Shown here: positions 43,333-52,452 of the stretch, one piece after another
How the letters are laid out: each line of letters begins with the position of its first letter
How positions within the stretch are numbered: the first letter of the stretch is position 1
Assembly (NCBI RefSeq): GCF_027924905.1
Contig: NZ_AP027055.1
Location: 1,736,001 to 1,800,000, forward strand
DNA from: Limnohabitans sp. INBF002
GTDB lineage: Bacteria > Pseudomonadota > Gammaproteobacteria > Burkholderiales > Burkholderiaceae_C
Length of the DNA: 64,000 nucleotides
Direction of reading: 5' to 3'
Made by a program: the position numbers and the translations under genes
Notes under the pieces: generated by a model
Database searches by the model: none
Told to the model about the DNA's origin: nothing
What the model saw: the letters and a program-made list of their open reading frames with translations, nothing else

Positions 43333-44607
43333 ATGACAGCGATCACGCAAGCGCAACAAGGCAAGCCCGGCACTTTAGGCATTGACTTCGGCACCTCCAA
43401 CTCGGCCATCGCTTGGGCTGAGCCACAAGGAAAAGCCCAACCCATCCCCTTGGAGGGAGATGCGCTGGCCATGCCGACGGCTGTGTTTTACAACGCCGAA
43501 GAGAACAGCACCCACTTTGGCCGCGAAGCCATCACGCATTACCTAGAAGGCACCGAGGGACGCTTGATGCGCTCGCTCAAAAGCCTGCTGGGCAGCCCGC
43601 TGCTGATGGAGACCACGCTCATCAACAACCAGTTGGTGAGCTTCCAAGACATCATCACCACGTATCTGGCCACTTTGCGTGAACGTGCCACCCGTCACTT
43701 AGGCGTGGACCCCACACGCGTGGTGATGGGCCGCCCCGTGCATTTTGTGGATGACGATGCGGCGCGTGATGCACAAGCCGAAGCCTCGTTGCGCCATGCG
43801 GCTGAAGCCGTGGGCTTCAAAGACATCGCATTTCAACTCGAGCCCATCGCCGCCGCGCTGGACTACGAACAACGCCTGACACGTGAAACCACCGTGCTGG
43901 TGGCCGACATTGGTGGTGGCACGTCTGACTTCACCGTGGTGCGTTTAGGGCCTGAGCGCATGCACAAACTCAACCGTGCGGATGATGTGCTAGCCACCAC
44001 CGGCGTACACATTGGCGGCACCGACTTTGACCAAAGGCTGAGCTTGGGCCAACTGATGCCCTTGCTGGGCTACGGCCACATGGGCCCGCAACACCGAGAA
44101 GTGCCCAACCGCGTGTTTTTTGATTTGTCCACCTGGCACTTGATCAACTGGCAATACCAACCCAAGGCCATGGCGCAAGCCAAAGCCTTGCAAGTCAATT
44201 ACAGCGATGTGCGCTTGCATGACCGATTGATGCGCGTGCTGACCGAGCGCTACGGTCACCACATGGCCCACGATGTGGAGCAAGCCAAAATTCGTTGCTC
44301 ACAAACCGACCACGACACACGCATTGACTTGTCGTATGTCGAAACAGGTTTGGCTGCCTCACTCAGCCCCACCGACTTGCACGCCCACTTGGCACAACTG
44401 CTGGCCAGCACCGTGGCGTGCGCACGCGAGTGTGTGCAACGCGCAGGGCTGACGCACGGCAAGCCCGATGCCATTTACCTCACCGGTGGCTCATCGGCAC
44501 TGCGCACATTTCAGCAAGCACTGCAAACTGAGTTTGCGGGCGTGCCATTGGTAGAAGGCGATTTGTTTGGCGGTGTGGCTTCGGGTTTGGTCTACAGCCG
44601 TCACTGA
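43333..44607 (+). CDS. Short Hsp70-family (YegD-like) protein
   Basis: A 424-residue Hsp70-superfamily protein with the phosphate-1 motif LGIDFGTSNSAIAWA, the phosphate-2 motif VLVADIGGGTSDFTVVRLG and the adenosine motif IYLTGGSSALRTFQQAL. It ends shortly after the ATPase domain and lacks the DnaK substrate-binding and lid domains, as in YegD. Its client or effector function is unknown. It follows yebC by eight bases and ends before a bidirectional terminator. Confidence 0.92.
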   Translation: MTAITQAQQGKPGTLGIDFGTSNSAIAWAEPQGKAQPIPLEGDALAMPTAVFYNAEENSTHFGREAITHYLEGTEGRLMRSLKSLLGSPLLMETTLINNQLVSFQDIITTYLATLRERATRHLGVDPTRVVMGRPVHFVDDDAARDAQAEASLRHAAEAVGFKDIAFQLEPIAAALDYEQRLTRETTVLVADIGGGTSDFTVVRLGPERMHKLNRADDVLATTGVHIGGTDFDQRLSLGQLMPLLGYGHMGPQHREVPNRVFFDLSTWHLINWQYQPKAMAQAKALQVNYSDVRLHDRLMRVLTERYGHHMAHDVEQAKIRCSQTDHDTRIDLSYVETGLAASLSPTDLHAHLAQLLASTVACARECVQRAGLTHGKPDAIYLTGGSSALRTFQQALQTEFAGVPLVEGDLFGGVASGLVYSRH

Positions 44608-44623
44608 ACACAAACCGAACAGA

Positions 44624-44656
44624 CGAAAAAAAGGGCCGCGATTGCGGCCCTCTTTT
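44624..44656. terminator. Bidirectional terminator between the Hsp70-like gene and the TRAP operon
   Basis: Stem GGGCCGC (44633-44639) and GCGGCCC (44644-44650) with a four-base loop, with A-rich sequence before it and TCTTTTC after it. Either strand gives a GC stem followed by T residues, serving both converging units. Confidence 0.9.
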
Positions 44657-44671
44657 CATGCGAGAAACGCT

Positions 44672-45709
44672 TTACTTGCCTGCAGCGTGCTTGGCAATCA
44701 ATGCCTTCGCACCTTCGAGCATTTGTTTGCCGTTTTGGCCTTTGGCGTTCATGTCAGCCACCCAAGCATCGGCGAGGGGTTGACCAATCTTTTTCCAATT
44801 TTCCAATTCAGCTTTTGGAATCACGTTGGTGGTGTTCTTGGTGGTGAGCTTCTTGCCTTCGATGTCGGCTTGCAAGAACGCTTTGCCAGCAATGCCAGAC
44901 AACGATTGGCCGCTGTTGCGGTCAATCACTTTTTTCAGCTCAGGCGACAAAGAGTCGTACTTGGCTTGGTTCATCGCAAAGATGAACGTTGACGTGTAGA
45001 AAGCAGGCTCAGCAGGGTCAGTTTCAGAGTGGAATTTCACCAGCTCTTGAATCTTCATGGCGGGCATCACTTCGTAAGGCAGCGCTGCACCATCAATGAC
45101 GCCTTTGGAGAGTGCGTCACCCACTTGAGGAACTGGCATAGGCACTGGAGTGGCACCCAACAAGCCAAGGAACTTGGTCGTCATGCGTGTGGGGGCGCGC
45201 AGTTTCATCCCTTTCAAATCAGCCGCTGTGCGGATGGGCTTGTTGGTCATGTGAAACACGCCATCCGCGTGGACGTGGAAAGCCAGAGGCTTGACGTCTT
45301 TGAACTCAGGTTTGGCGTATTGGTCCACATAGTCCCAGAGAGCTTTACTGGTGGCTTCTGGGCTTTGCATCATGAAGGGCAATTCAAACACTTCGATGGA
45401 TGGGAAGCGACCAGCGGTGTAGCCAGGCAATGTCCAAATCACGTCGGCCACGCCATCACGTGCTTGTTCAAACAACTGAGGGGGCGAACCACCGAGTTGC
45501 ATGGATGGATAAATTTGGCACTTCATCTTGTTGTTCGACTCTTTGGCGATGCGGTCACACCAAGGTTGAATGAACAAGGTTTGTGCAAATGACGATGCGG
45601 GCAAGAAGTGGTGCACCTTCAGTGTCACTTCTTGGGCCGATGCTGCTTGGCCTAGGGCTGCGGCGGTGAAAGCGGCAGCAGCGGCTACTTTAAGAAAACG
45701 AGTTTTCAT
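44672..45709 (-). CDS. dctP: TRAP transporter binding protein DctP (pobA-linked system)
   Basis: A 345-residue periplasmic protein with signal peptide (AAAAAFTAAALGQAASA). The DctP fold shows as VTLKVHHFLPASSFAQTLFI, DGVADVIWTLPGYTAGRFP, LKGMKLRAPTRMTTKFLGLL with the carboxylate-binding Arg, and VPMPVPQVGDALSKGVIDGAALPYEV. It is distinct in sequence from the DctP at 29.2 kb. Its position downstream of pobA suggests an aromatic or other organic acid ligand, but this is inference. AGTTAAC-type sequence and 20 bases separate it from dctM. Confidence 0.93.
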   Translation of the reverse strand: MKTRFLKVAAAAAFTAAALGQAASAQEVTLKVHHFLPASSFAQTLFIQPWCDRIAKESNNKMKCQIYPSMQLGGSPPQLFEQARDGVADVIWTLPGYTAGRFPSIEVFELPFMMQSPEATSKALWDYVDQYAKPEFKDVKPLAFHVHADGVFHMTNKPIRTAADLKGMKLRAPTRMTTKFLGLLGATPVPMPVPQVGDALSKGVIDGAALPYEVMPAMKIQELVKFHSETDPAEPAFYTSTFIFAMNQAKYDSLSPELKKVIDRNSGQSLSGIAGKAFLQADIEGKKLTTKNTTNVIPKAELENWKKIGQPLADAWVADMNAKGQNGKQMLEGAKALIAKHAAGK

Positions 45710-45729
45710 TTTTGTCTCCAGTTAAAAAA

Positions 45730-47052
45730 TCAAGTCAATGCATGCACCAGCCACAACGAGATGGCAGGGAACGCAATCAGTAACGCCAAACGAATGCCGT
45801 CTGTGATGAGGAACGGTACAACACCTTTGTAGGTCTCGACCATGGGCACATCTTTGGCCAAGCCATTCATGATGTACACGTTCAAACCCACAGGCGGGAA
45901 GATCATGCCGATCTCACACACGGTGAGGATCAGGATACCAAACCACAAGGCCTTGTCAGAAGGATTCAAACCAAAGAAGTCCATGCCCAAAATCACAGGG
46001 AACAAGGTGGGCACGGTCAGCAAGATCATGGACATTTCGTCCATCACACAGCCGAGGATGATGTAGAAAATCATGATGCCGCCCATCACCACCAACGGTG
46101 AAATCTGCAAATGGCCCACCATGTCAGCCAACTGCGCGGGCAGTTGCGACAAAGCCAACGAGGCATTGATCATGTCAGCACCGATGAAGATCAAAAAGAT
46201 CATGCCGCTGGTTTGTGCCGTGGTGCGAATGGAAGCCACCAGCTTGTCAAACGTCATCTCACGGCGCAGCAAGGTGATGGCAAATGTCAGCACGTTACCA
46301 ATGGCCGCACCCTCGGTCGCCGTGAACACACCGCCGTAGATGCCGCCGAACACCACCAAGAAGATGGCAGCAATGGGCCACACGTTGAGGGCCGTCATCA
46401 TCAGCTCACTGGCTGTGGCTGCTTTGGCTTGAGGCGCTTGGTCAGGGTGAATGCGAACGATCACCGCAATGGCGATCAGGTAACCCACAGCAGCCAGCAA
46501 TGCTGGGATGTAAGCAGCCAAGAACATCTTGGTGATGTTCTGTTCAGTCAAGATGGCATAGACCATCAACGTGACAGACGGTGGCAACAACACACCCATC
46601 GTGCCGCCCGTGGCCAACGCGGCAGTCGCGAGTCGGCCCGAGTAGTTGATGCGGCGCATCTCAGGGTAAGCCACTTGCGCAATCGTGGCGGTGGTGGCCA
46701 CAGTCGAACCCGAGATCGAACCAAACGCGGCACATGCCAAAACACCGGCCATGGCCATGCCGCCTTTGAAACGGCCCAGCAAAGCGTTGGCAAAGTCAAA
46801 CAAGGCTTTGGACAGGCCGCCGTGCACGGCAAACGCCCCCATCAGCATGAACAAAGGAATGACCGACAAGTCGTAAATCGACACGCGGCTGTAGACCGCA
46901 CCCTTGAGGTGCGACATCAAAGGCAACCACCCAGACAAGGCCATATAGCCCAAAGCACCTGGGACAAACATAGAAATCGCGATGGGCACGCGAACGGCCA
47001 TCAGCACCAACATGGCGCCAAACATGGCTAAACCAATACTCATCGTGCTCAT
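45730..47052 (-). CDS. dctM: TRAP transporter large permease DctM (pobA-linked system)
   Basis: A 440-residue membrane protein with about 12 segments and DctM motifs such as SVIPLFMLMGAFAVHGGLS, ACAAFGSISGSTVATTATIA, GGTMGVLLPPSVTLMVYAILT and the late CEIGMIFPPVGLNVYIMNG. The ATG at 47052 overlaps the dctQ stop by four bases and gives the normal N-terminus; an earlier in-frame start at 47226 lies inside dctQ and is rejected. The longer interior and motif variants place it in a different DctM subgroup from the uronate system. Confidence 0.94.
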   Translation of the reverse strand: MSTMSIGLAMFGAMLVLMAVRVPIAISMFVPGALGYMALSGWLPLMSHLKGAVYSRVSIYDLSVIPLFMLMGAFAVHGGLSKALFDFANALLGRFKGGMAMAGVLACAAFGSISGSTVATTATIAQVAYPEMRRINYSGRLATAALATGGTMGVLLPPSVTLMVYAILTEQNITKMFLAAYIPALLAAVGYLIAIAVIVRIHPDQAPQAKAATASELMMTALNVWPIAAIFLVVFGGIYGGVFTATEGAAIGNVLTFAITLLRREMTFDKLVASIRTTAQTSGMIFLIFIGADMINASLALSQLPAQLADMVGHLQISPLVVMGGIMIFYIILGCVMDEMSMILLTVPTLFPVILGMDFFGLNPSDKALWFGILILTVCEIGMIFPPVGLNVYIMNGLAKDVPMVETYKGVVPFLITDGIRLALLIAFPAISLWLVHALT

Positions 47053-47564
47053 ACTTCTTCCTTCGCAATCAGACCCAGGTGTTGCATAGTTTGAACAAAC
47101 CCAATCACCGAGCACAGCACCAAGCCTGGCACCATCAACATATAGGGAATCCACAGTGGCAACGCCATCAGCATGGACGTTTCTTGCGAGGCGCGGATAT
47201 CCACACCACCCACGGCCACACGCCAAGCAACCAAGGCCATGACCAAGGTGTAAAGCAAGGTGCCAAACGCATCGAGTTTGGTTTGGGTGCTCTCAGACAC
47301 GTTGGAGGTGAAAAAATCCACAATGATGTTGGCGTTGCGAAATTGTGTGTAGGGCAAGAACGACGCCACCACCACCGCACAACCCAACTGAACCAACTCC
47401 ACGTCACCCAAAATGGGATGAGAGAAGAAGGCGCGACCAATCACGCTGACGACCGTCACACACGCAATAGCGACCAGCACAACCCCACCAATGGTGGCGC
47501 TGGCATCGCACAAGCGCTGCAAGACACGATCGACGCCATGGGTTGGCGTCTTGTTTTGACTCAT
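47049..47564 (-). CDS. dctQ: TRAP transporter small permease DctQ (pobA-linked system)
   Basis: A 171-residue membrane protein with four hydrophobic segments, including IGGVVLVAIACVTVVSVIGRA, LVQLGCAVVVASFLPYTQ and the last LWIPYMLMVPGLVLCSVIGF. The VSVIGRAFFSHPILGDVELVQL block is the DctQ signature. AGAGGAG precedes the ATG. It is the first gene of a three-gene dctQ-dctM-dctP transcript. Upstream lie 180 bases with an inverted repeat and the pobA terminator. Confidence 0.92.
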   Translation of the reverse strand: MSQNKTPTHGVDRVLQRLCDASATIGGVVLVAIACVTVVSVIGRAFFSHPILGDVELVQLGCAVVVASFLPYTQFRNANIIVDFFTSNVSESTQTKLDAFGTLLYTLVMALVAWRVAVGGVDIRASQETSMLMALPLWIPYMLMVPGLVLCSVIGFVQTMQHLGLIAKEEV

Positions 47565-47636
47565 AAATGCTCCTCTGTTGGATCTTGTTATTTAGCCTGC
47601 TAATTTTCTCGACGGATTCACACTTCCAGCATCACG

Positions 47637-47666
47637 AACAGAATCTAGCAGATATGCAATTCTGTT
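47637..47666. promoter_or_regulatory. 8-bp inverted repeat upstream of the TRAP operon, candidate operator
   Basis: Perfect arms AACAGAAT (47637-47644) and ATTCTGTT (47659-47666) are separated by 14 bases, so the centres of the half-sites lie about two helical turns apart. It is about 73 bases upstream of dctQ. No convincing -35/-10 pair was found, so the protein and the direction of control are unknown. Confidence 0.45.
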
Positions 47667-47696
47667 ATGACTTACGACGAGAAATAACTGCAAATA

Positions 47697-47735
47697 GAAA
47701 AAGGCGACGACAACAAAAGTTGTCATCGCCTCGCT
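47697..47735 (-). terminator. Terminator of pobA
   Basis: On the minus strand an 11-12 bp stem with one mismatch (GGCGA-c-GACAAC at 47703-47714 pairing with GTTGTC-a-TCGCC at 47719-47730) and an AAAA/TTTT loop is followed by a T-run at 47698-47702. It lies just after the pobA stop and before the TRAP operon, so the two units can be regulated separately. Confidence 0.75.
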
Positions 47736-47744
47736 CAAGGGGTT

Positions 47745-48932
<1,188 letters not shown>

Positions 48933-48972
48933 TCAAATCCTTCTATGAAAAGTGCAGCGAGATTAAAGGCCC

Positions 48973-48990
48973 GTTTGATCTAACGCAAAC
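48973..48990. promoter_or_regulatory. Inverted repeat between pobA and its IclR-type regulator
   Basis: GTTTG (48973-48977) and CAAAC (48986-48990) form a spaced inverted repeat in the 102-base divergent region. A weak promoter-like pair for pobA (TTGCGT, 17 bases, TAATCT) overlaps it on the minus strand. A PobR-type activator site is plausible but the match is short. Confidence 0.35.
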
Positions 48991-49031
48991 CCGAAAAACG
49001 AATGCTGCGCGGTGAATAGAATAGATGCACG

Positions 49032-49847
49032 ATGATCGCGCAACCTACATCCCATCCAAACACCATGAACAAAGCCGACTGGATTGAAGGCATGGCCCGA
49101 GGCATGGCTGTGTTGGAAAGCTTCGACACAGAGCGCCAACGCCTCAATGCCACCTTGACCGCGCAGCGCACGGGCCTCACACGTGCCGCTGCACGCCGGC
49201 ATTTGCTCACGCTGACGCACCTCGGGTACTTAGAAACCGATGGTCAGTATTACTGGCTATCAGCCAAAGTCCTGGGTTTTGCGGGCAGCTATTTGTCGGG
49301 CGCACGATTGCCTCGGACGGTGCAACCCACACTACATCAGTTGAGCTTGGCCACGCAGCTCTCTTGCTCGGTCGCAGTGCTGCAAAACGATGCGGTGATC
49401 ATCGTGGCGCGCGGCATCTGGCAAGGCCCAGACGTACCCACCAAAGCCAGCCACAACGTGTTGGCCTACGGCCTGCACGTTGGCACACGTCTGCCCGCAC
49501 ACGCCACGTCCACTGGGCAGGTGCTGCTGGCAAACCTGGCACCGTCACAGCTGCAAACGTGGATGAAAGCCAACCCATTGAGCCGATTGACGGCCAACAC
49601 GGCCACCCAGCCCAAAGACTTGGTGAAGAAACTCAAACAAATTGCCAAGCAAGACTACTGCGCCGCGGACCAAGAACATGAACTGGGCGTCGAGGCCTTG
49701 GCTGTACCTCTGCGCAACGAACGCGGCGACACCATCGCCGCCTTGAACTTGGTGCGCACCCACACGGCCTCACATGCGCCCAATTTGGTCACGCGCTGGC
49801 TGCCCTTGCTGCAACAAACAGCGCAAGCGCTCAGGCCTTTGATTTGA
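49032..49847 (+). CDS. pobR: IclR-family regulator, probable PobR
   Basis: A 271-residue regulator with an N-terminal winged HTH (RGMAVLESFDTERQRLNATL, then LTRAAARRHLLTLTHLGYLE) and a C-terminal IclR effector domain (LSLATQLSCSVAVLQNDAVI, GTRLPAHATSTGQVLLANL, LGVEALAVPLRNERGDTIAAL). IclR-type PobR and PcaU/PcaR regulators control 4-hydroxybenzoate and protocatechuate genes. Divergence from pobA supports PobR. An internal ATG at 49065 is an alternative start. It converges on the DUF2789 gene, 10 bases away. Confidence 0.9.
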   Translation: MIAQPTSHPNTMNKADWIEGMARGMAVLESFDTERQRLNATLTAQRTGLTRAAARRHLLTLTHLGYLETDGQYYWLSAKVLGFAGSYLSGARLPRTVQPTLHQLSLATQLSCSVAVLQNDAVIIVARGIWQGPDVPTKASHNVLAYGLHVGTRLPAHATSTGQVLLANLAPSQLQTWMKANPLSRLTANTATQPKDLVKKLKQIAKQDYCAADQEHELGVEALAVPLRNERGDTIAALNLVRTHTASHAPNLVTRWLPLLQQTAQALRPLI

Positions 49848-49857
49848 ACTTGCCTGT

Positions 49858-50094
49858 TCAGGGCAAGCGCAGGGCCTCATTCAGCTGATCCACCAGCTCG
49901 GCCCAATCGGCGTTGTCAGCCAAGGCTTCCCGCAGGAAAGAGGCCTGCGCAGGAGACCAAAAAGGCGCATCCGGCAAACTGATGTGACCTGGCAGCGGTG
50001 TTTTTTCTGCCAAAAAACTGGCAATGCTTTTCGCATCATTGGCCAAACCCAGTTGCGCAAAGAGTTCACTGAAGCGGTGAATGGCGTTGTCCAT
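49858..50094 (-). CDS. DUF2789 family protein
   Basis: A small cytoplasmic protein of 78 residues with the DUF2789 pattern: SELFAQLGLANDAKSIASFL, then PGHISLPDAPFWSPAQASFL and ADWAELVDQLNEALR. The family has no known function and is common in Beta/Gammaproteobacteria. It is a single gene, convergent with pobR and divergent from the DUF2878 gene across 123 bases that show no clear promoter. Confidence 0.9.
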   Translation of the reverse strand: MDNAIHRFSELFAQLGLANDAKSIASFLAEKTPLPGHISLPDAPFWSPAQASFLREALADNADWAELVDQLNEALRLP

Positions 50095-50217
50095 AAAGTC
50101 ACCTTGTTGTGTAAGGAATGAAGATCTCCTTTGTACTGCAACTTAGGCTTCACTGCCAAGGGTTAGCGCACGCAACCCACAACGACAATCGTTTACGAAG
50201 TCTTTCTAAAATCTAGC

Positions 50218-50736
50218 ATGCATGGTCTATATCTAATAAACGCCCTCGGTTTTCAAGCCGCTTGGTGGGCGTGTGTCGCGAGCGTTGGGCAAGGGTTGGA
50301 AATAGCCGCTCTTATTTTTTGTACCGCGCTCGCCTGCGTCCATCTCTTCTACGTTGAACACCCTTGGCAAGAAGTGAAGCTCGCCAGTGGCGTGCTTGTG
50401 ATGGGCATCGCAATAGACACACTGTTGCAATATTTTTCAGTGATCCATTTTTACGGCTGGTCACTCGGGGCCCTCAGCCCTTTTTGGCTGTGGGCACTTT
50501 GGGTGATGTTTGCCATGACCTTGAACGTCTCCCTGGCCTTCTTGAAAGTAAGGCCATTGCTCGTTTCTGCGCTCGTTGGATTGATTTTTGGTCCACTCTC
50601 TTATTACGCAGGCACAAAGTTGGGCGCTGCGTCCTTCGAAATTTCGGTCATCCATGTATCTGTGCTGGCATTCACATGGATGCTCGCCTTGCCTGCGATG
50701 GTCCTGATGGCCCAAAAAATAGCCAACACCAAATGA
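50218..50736 (+). CDS. DUF2878 family membrane protein
   Basis: A 172-residue inner membrane protein with about five hydrophobic segments (INALGFQAAWWACVAS, AALIFCTALACVHLFYV, LWALWVMFAMTLNVSLAFL, LLVSALVGLIFGPLSYYAG, SVLAFTWMLALPAMVLMA). The INALGFQAAWW start, HPWQEVKL loop and FGPLSYYAGTKLGA block match DUF2878, which has no assigned role. The histidine phosphatase gene follows after 43 bases on the same strand. Confidence 0.87.
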   Translation: MHGLYLINALGFQAAWWACVASVGQGLEIAALIFCTALACVHLFYVEHPWQEVKLASGVLVMGIAIDTLLQYFSVIHFYGWSLGALSPFWLWALWVMFAMTLNVSLAFLKVRPLLVSALVGLIFGPLSYYAGTKLGAASFEISVIHVSVLAFTWMLALPAMVLMAQKIANTK

Positions 50737-50779
50737 GGTTTCCATTTAGAGATGTCACACGGTCGTTGACGTACAGGTC

Positions 50780-51397
50780 ATGAATAACACCCTCATAGGA
50801 AACGGTATGCGCTGGAAAAAAATCATCGTCAGTGGCATGTGTTTACTGGCATCTCTGTGCTCGCATGCCAGCGACTTGTCAGAAAAACTGCAATCATCTG
50901 ATTACGTTCTGTTGATACGACACACCAGAGCCCCTGGTGTTGGAGACCCTAGCAACTACAAACTAGACGACTGCAAAACTCAGCGCAATCTCAGTGCCGA
51001 AGGCCGCCAACATGCCGCAGCCATTGGCGACTGGTTAAGAAAACAAGGCATCAAAGCGGCTGAGGTGCATTCAAGTGCTTGGTGCCGCTGCAAAGACACC
51101 GCTGAACTTTTGAAATTTGACAGCTTCAAAGTGGAAGCGTCATTGGCCTCGTTCTTTGATGACATGCGCAAAGCCAAGGAGACAACGCAAGCGCTTGAGA
51201 GCTTCATCTCTGAAAAAGTCAAAACAAAAGGGACCAAGGCACTCATATTGGTGACTCACCATGTGAATATTTATGAGTTCATGGGTGAGAACATCGCCTC
51301 TGGCGATTTGGTGTTGGCCAAGGTCAAAGCGAGCGGAAAGATGGTTTCTTATAAGCTCATCCCAAGACCGACTGACAGCAGCACAACTAAATTTTGA
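50780..51397 (+). CDS. Histidine phosphatase family protein, exported
   Basis: A 205-residue protein with an N-terminal signal-like segment (IIVSGMCLLASLCSHAS) and a histidine-phosphatase domain. The active-site motif is LLIRHTRAPGVGD (RHT rather than the RHG of phosphoglycerate mutases), followed by LDDCKTQRNLSAEGRQHAAA, SSAWCRCKDTAEL and the late catalytic His in LVTHHVNI. It is probably a periplasmic phosphohydrolase. The first Met is followed by another at residue 10 that could be the true start. The pirin gene begins 13 bases after its stop. Confidence 0.85.
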   Translation: MNNTLIGNGMRWKKIIVSGMCLLASLCSHASDLSEKLQSSDYVLLIRHTRAPGVGDPSNYKLDDCKTQRNLSAEGRQHAAAIGDWLRKQGIKAAEVHSSAWCRCKDTAELLKFDSFKVEASLASFFDDMRKAKETTQALESFISEKVKTKGTKALILVTHHVNIYEFMGENIASGDLVLAKVKASGKMVSYKLIPRPTDSSTTKF

Positions 51398-51410
51398 AAG
51401 ATCTTTCAAC

Positions 51411-52289
51411 ATGTCTAACAACACCCACGCACACGCAGTGACTGTCTCTCGTACGGTCGAACGTTTGGTCACAGGCCAGGCCACCTCAGACGGCGCAGGC
51501 GTCAAGCTCAACCGTGTGCTCACGCAAGACTTGCAACACCGACTTGACCCTTTTCTGATGCTCGATGCATTTGGCAGCGACAAGCCCGATGACTACATTG
51601 CTGGCTTTCCTGACCACCCACACCGCGGCTTTGAAACCGTCACCTATATGATTGCCGGACGCATGCTGCACCGCGACAGCGCAGGCCACGAAGGCTTGCT
51701 ACAAAACGGCGGCGTGCAATGGATGACCGCTGGCAATGGCGTGATTCACTCTGAAATTCCTCAGCAAGAAGAAGGTGTGATGGAGGGCTTTCAGCTCTGG
51801 TTGAACCTGCACAGCAGCGAAAAGATGAACGCGCCTTGGTACCGCGATTTTCAAAACGACCAGTTGCCCAAGTTGCACACGCCAGCAGGCGTGACGGTGA
51901 CTGTCATTGCCGGTGCCAGCCACGGTGTGCAGGGTGCGGTGACCCGCGAAATCACCCAGCCGTTGTACCTCGATGTGCACATGCCCCAAGGCACACGCTT
52001 TGAACAAACGCTGCGCGCCGATCACAACGCATTTTTGTATGTGTACCGTGGCGAAGTCACGATTGGCGGCCAAACCGTGCCCGTGCAACGCATGGCCATT
52101 TTGGCGAACACAGCACAGGCCGATGGCGTGGTCATCGAAGCCAGTGCCGATGCCAAGCTGATTCTGATCTCCGGCAACCCCCTCAAAGAGCCCATCGTTC
52201 AATACGGTCCGTTTGTGATGAATTCAAAAGATGAGATTTACCAAGCCTTGAGCGACTTCCGCGATGGGCGTTTGGGCGAAAAAGCCTGA
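51411..52289 (+). CDS. Pirin family protein
   Basis: A 292-residue bicupin. The N-terminal cupin has the metal-binding set in FPDHPHRGFETVTYMIAGRM and HRDSAGHEGLLQNGGVQWMTAGNG with HSEIPQ. The C-terminal cupin follows from about residue 190. Bacterial pirins bind iron and some have quercetinase activity or affect redox metabolism. The ATG at 51411 is preceded by GAAAGA; an in-frame extension to 51273 overlaps the phosphatase gene in another frame and is rejected. Gene order suggests co-transcription with the phosphatase. Confidence 0.93.
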   Translation: MSNNTHAHAVTVSRTVERLVTGQATSDGAGVKLNRVLTQDLQHRLDPFLMLDAFGSDKPDDYIAGFPDHPHRGFETVTYMIAGRMLHRDSAGHEGLLQNGGVQWMTAGNGVIHSEIPQQEEGVMEGFQLWLNLHSSEKMNAPWYRDFQNDQLPKLHTPAGVTVTVIAGASHGVQGAVTREITQPLYLDVHMPQGTRFEQTLRADHNAFLYVYRGEVTIGGQTVPVQRMAILANTAQADGVVIEASADAKLILISGNPLKEPIVQYGPFVMNSKDEIYQALSDFRDGRLGEKA

Positions 52290-52452
52290 GCATAGGCAGC
52301 GCTTATCTGAACCTCCAGTGGCGTGATTGGGTTGCATGCAGTTCTTGCTGAACCCCTCACTGTTTGGGTCCGGCTTTATATACTGGGTACCTGCGTGGTG
52401 GCGAATGATGACTGCCACATCATTTTGAGTACTATTTTTCAAATACCCCCCC
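52290..52452. other. Gene-free stretch before the OsmC-YcaO gene
   Basis: A 163-base interval after pirin. A TATACT hexamer (52379-52384) could be a -10 element, but no -35 box is at the right distance. No terminator hairpin for the pirin gene is evident. It probably contains the fusion gene's promoter. Confidence 0.3.
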
